From contig NZ_BMLX01000001.1 in assembly GCF_014645535.1 (NCBI RefSeq), positions 303,169 to 367,168 on the forward strand: 64,000 bases of DNA, given 5' to 3'. The notes beneath the pieces are model-generated. The model made no database searches and had not been told where the DNA came from. It saw only the letters and a list, made by a program, of their open reading frames with translations. Below, piece after piece: positions 62,336 through 64,000 of this stretch; positions within the stretch are counted from its first letter, which is position 1, and each line of letters begins with the position of its first letter. Source of the stretch: Silvimonas iriomotensis (GTDB lineage Bacteria > Pseudomonadota > Gammaproteobacteria > Burkholderiales > Chitinibacteraceae). The translations under genes and the position numbers were made by a program.

Positions 62336-64000
62336 TTACAGGCGGAAACGCCCGAAATCTGCATTGATGGCCTGAGCCAGTTTTTCCAGTTGCTCCAGAT
62401 TGCGTGAGGTATTTTGCAGGGCCGAGTCAGACTGCCCGATGCGCTGGTTGATCTGTTCCGTGCTCTCGCTCATGGCGTTGGTAGCGTTGCGCTGCTCCAG
62501 CGTGGCGTCGGCAATATGGCCCACGCGGCCGGCCATATCCTGAATGCTGCTGGCCACTTCACGCATGCGCCCGCTGGCCTGTTCAGTCAGCGTCACGCTG
62601 GCGGTGACGCTATCGAGCGCCCCTTGCATGCTGCCCGCCGCGCTGCCGGTTTCCTTGCTGATGGATTCAAGCATGCCGGTGATCTCGCCCGTGGCGGCGC
62701 TGGTGCGTTCGGCCAGTTTGCGCACTTCGTCGGCCACCACGGCAAAGCCGCGTCCTTGTTCGCCGGCCCGGGCGGCTTCAATGGCGGCATTCAGGGCCAG
62801 CAAATTGGTTTGCCCGGCAATCTCGCCAATCACGGTGGTGATAGAGCGGATATCACTGGCCCTTTGTGCCAGGGTATCGAGCATGCCGGAAATCGACTGC
62901 ACGGTTTCCCGGGTCTGGCTGCTCTCGACCGAAATCTTTTCCAGATCGCGCGCGCTGTTATTGCTTTGCTCTGCCGTCTGGCTGGCCAGTTCATCGGCCT
63001 GCTGGGCCGATGCGGCGACCTCTGACACGCTGACGGTGACTTCTTCAATTGCCGCGGCGTTGTGGCCGGCAAAATCGGTAATGGAGTTCGTCTCCCGGGC
63101 GATCCGCTGGATTTCATTGCGCGCGCTTTCCACCCCTTGCGCCAGTTGCTGGCTGCGGCTGCGCACATCGGCAAACGTCTTGCCCAGCTGGCCAATGAAC
63201 TGGTTGAAGGCTTCGCTGGTCTGGCCGACTTCATCCTGGGTCAGCACCGGCAGGCGGCGCGACAGATCGGCATCACCTTGCGAGATATCGCGCATGGCCT
63301 TGCGGATGCCCAGCAAAGGCTGCAGCTGTTTGCGCAGGAACAAGGTGCTCAGGCTGATGATCACCACCAGCAGCACGATCAGGATGATCACACTCTTGTA
63401 CAGCAGGGCGCGCGTGGCCGCTTGCAGCGCGGCTTTGTCGCTGACTGCCACCAGCCGGAATTCGGTCCCCGGCACCGGCAGCACCGTGATCAGCTTGGTA
63501 TGGCCATCAATGGCGACTTCAGAAAAGCCCTTGTCGTTAAAGGTGGATTCCAGCACGGCCGGCGTCAGCGCCGCACCCAGCGCAGAGGCCGGCTGGTTCA
63601 GGCGGGACGGATCGCTATGCGCAAAAATCAGGCCGTCGTGATTGACGATAAACGCATAGCCTTCGCCCGGCAGTTGCGTGCGCTTGAGTTCTTGCATGAT
63701 CGACGAGATTTCAACATCCGCCCCGATCACGCCAACCACCTGGCCGCCATTGACCACGGCATGCGCAAAGCTCGACACCGCCGAGCCCGTCGCCGCCGCG
63801 ACCGAGGGCATCTCGACAAACGTGCCGTTCTGTTCCGCCTGGGCGCGGCCCCACCAGTGCCATTTGCGCGGATCATTGTTGTCCGGCGGCAAGGTAACGT
63901 TGTTGGCATTTTGCTGGGTGCCATCGGGGTAGGCCAGGAACACGTTGGCAAAGCCGCCCGCATCGCGCGCATAGCCCATTCCGGCGACCAGGCCCGGATC
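62336..64000 (-). CDS. Methyl-accepting chemotaxis protein, dCache type (5' end outside window)
   Basis: The reading frame runs off the window edge (in-frame DPGLVAG precedes the internal Met at 63979), so the N-terminal membrane helix and part of the sensor are missing. What remains: the membrane-distal/proximal dCache halves ([45 protein letters not shown]), a membrane helix ([20 protein letters not shown]), HAMP, and the signalling domain with [20 protein letters not shown] followed by [18 protein letters not shown]. dCache receptors often bind amino acids or organic acids; the ligand is unknown. Confidence 0.93.
   Translation of the reverse strand, partial: DPGLVAGMGYARDAGGFANVFLAYPDGTQQNANNVTLPPDNNDPRKWHWWGRAQAEQNGTFVEMPSVAAATGSAVSSFAHAVVNGGQVVGVIGADVEISSIMQELKRTQLPGEGYAFIVNHDGLIFAHSDPSRLNQPASALGAALTPAVLESTFNDKGFSEVAIDGHTKLITVLPVPGTEFRLVAVSDKAALQAATRALLYKSVIILIVLLVVIISLSTLFLRKQLQPLLGIRKAMRDISQGDADLSRRLPVLTQDEVGQTSEAFNQFIGQLGKTFADVRSRSQQLAQGVESARNEIQRIARETNSITDFAGHNAAAIEEVTVSVSEVAASAQQADELASQTAEQSNNSARDLEKISVESSQTRETVQSISGMLDTLAQRASDIRSITTVIGEIAGQTNLLALNAAIEAARAGEQGRGFAVVADEVRKLAERTSAATGEITGMLESISKETGSAAGSMQGALDSVTASVTLTEQASGRMREVASSIQDMAGRVGHIADATLEQRNATNAMSESTEQINQRIGQSDSALQNTSRNLEQLEKLAQAINADFGRFRL

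Noticed and set aside
1-64000. Prophage, IS element, integron or CRISPR array
   Set aside because: No transposase, integrase or phage gene, no regularly spaced repeats, and no terminal inverted repeats with target duplications were seen.

Overview
The window is ordinary-looking, high-GC chromosomal DNA from a Gram-negative betaproteobacterium. I favour the order Neisseriales (a Chromobacteriaceae/Chitinibacteraceae-like organism), judging from the mix of class I PhaC, an RHH-bearing PutA, gspC-D-E standing alone, three chemoreceptors and codon style. The genus is a guess. There is no prophage, integrase, transposase, rRNA operon or CRISPR array. Almost every gene belongs to a recognisable family, and about twenty intrinsic terminators separate the transcription units.

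Layout. 0-4.6 kb: a chemoreceptor, a HiPIP-type iron-sulfur protein, an isoprenylcysteine-methyltransferase-like membrane protein, a ZntB-type CorA transporter and a GNAT acetyltransferase. 4.6-9.4 kb: a marR-OMF-emrA-emrB tripartite efflux operon. 9.4-11.6 kb: an SDR/DUF2269 pair preceded by two matching inverted repeats. 11.6-14.3 kb: rdgC, trxC and a D,D-endopeptidase. 14.5-17.6 kb: phaC-phaA (polyhydroxybutyrate). 17.7-25.5 kb: a 3-mercaptopyruvate-type sulfurtransferase, a 590-bp intergenic repeat region with strong RNA-like base pairing, an alginate-lyase-fold protein, hrpA, and a frameshifted membrane PAS protein. 25.7-25.9 kb: tRNA-Val and tRNA-Asp behind a strong promoter. 26.1-30.7 kb: type II secretion gspC-gspD-gspE. 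30.8-34.2 kb: an AAA ATPase, a periplasmic SRPBCC protein, an orphan ArnD-like deacetylase and ThpR. 34.3-40.1 kb: putA with a cluster of GTTGCA operators, then a GntR/HutC regulator coupled to a DUF4743-Nudix hydrolase. 40.2-44.8 kb: class I fumarase, an LprI-like protein, YvcK, a Cra/FruR-like regulator and tRNA-Ser. 44.9-49.1 kb: a chemoreceptor, dsbB, and a divergent rcnR/rcnA nickel-cobalt efflux pair with two visible RcnR operators. 49.1-53.1 kb: a rearranged response regulator with Glu at the phosphorylation position, a divergent TetR regulator with a 30-bp palindrome, and a lipoprotein of unknown function. 53.3-55.8 kb: a trimeric autotransporter broken by one in-frame TAG. 55.9-61.2 kb: a four-gene operon, DUF3141 (PhaC-like, Cys nucleophile) - phosphate acyltransferase - acetate kinase - FabI. 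61.3-64 kb: two small exported proteins and a chemoreceptor cut by the window edge.

How the genes relate. Carbon storage and acyl-CoA metabolism recur (phaC-phaA; DUF3141-pta-ackA-fabI), with central-carbon control nearby (fumarase, YvcK, Cra, PutA). Surface and export functions recur too (T2SS, the autotransporter, DsbB, efflux, ArnD). The items most worth a second look are the structured intergenic element at 18785-18967, the DUF3141 operon, the receiver-HTH-PAS protein with a Glu in place of the phospho-Asp, the HutC regulator/Nudix pair, the nonsense-interrupted autotransporter, and the twin palindromes upstream of the SDR/DUF2269 genes.
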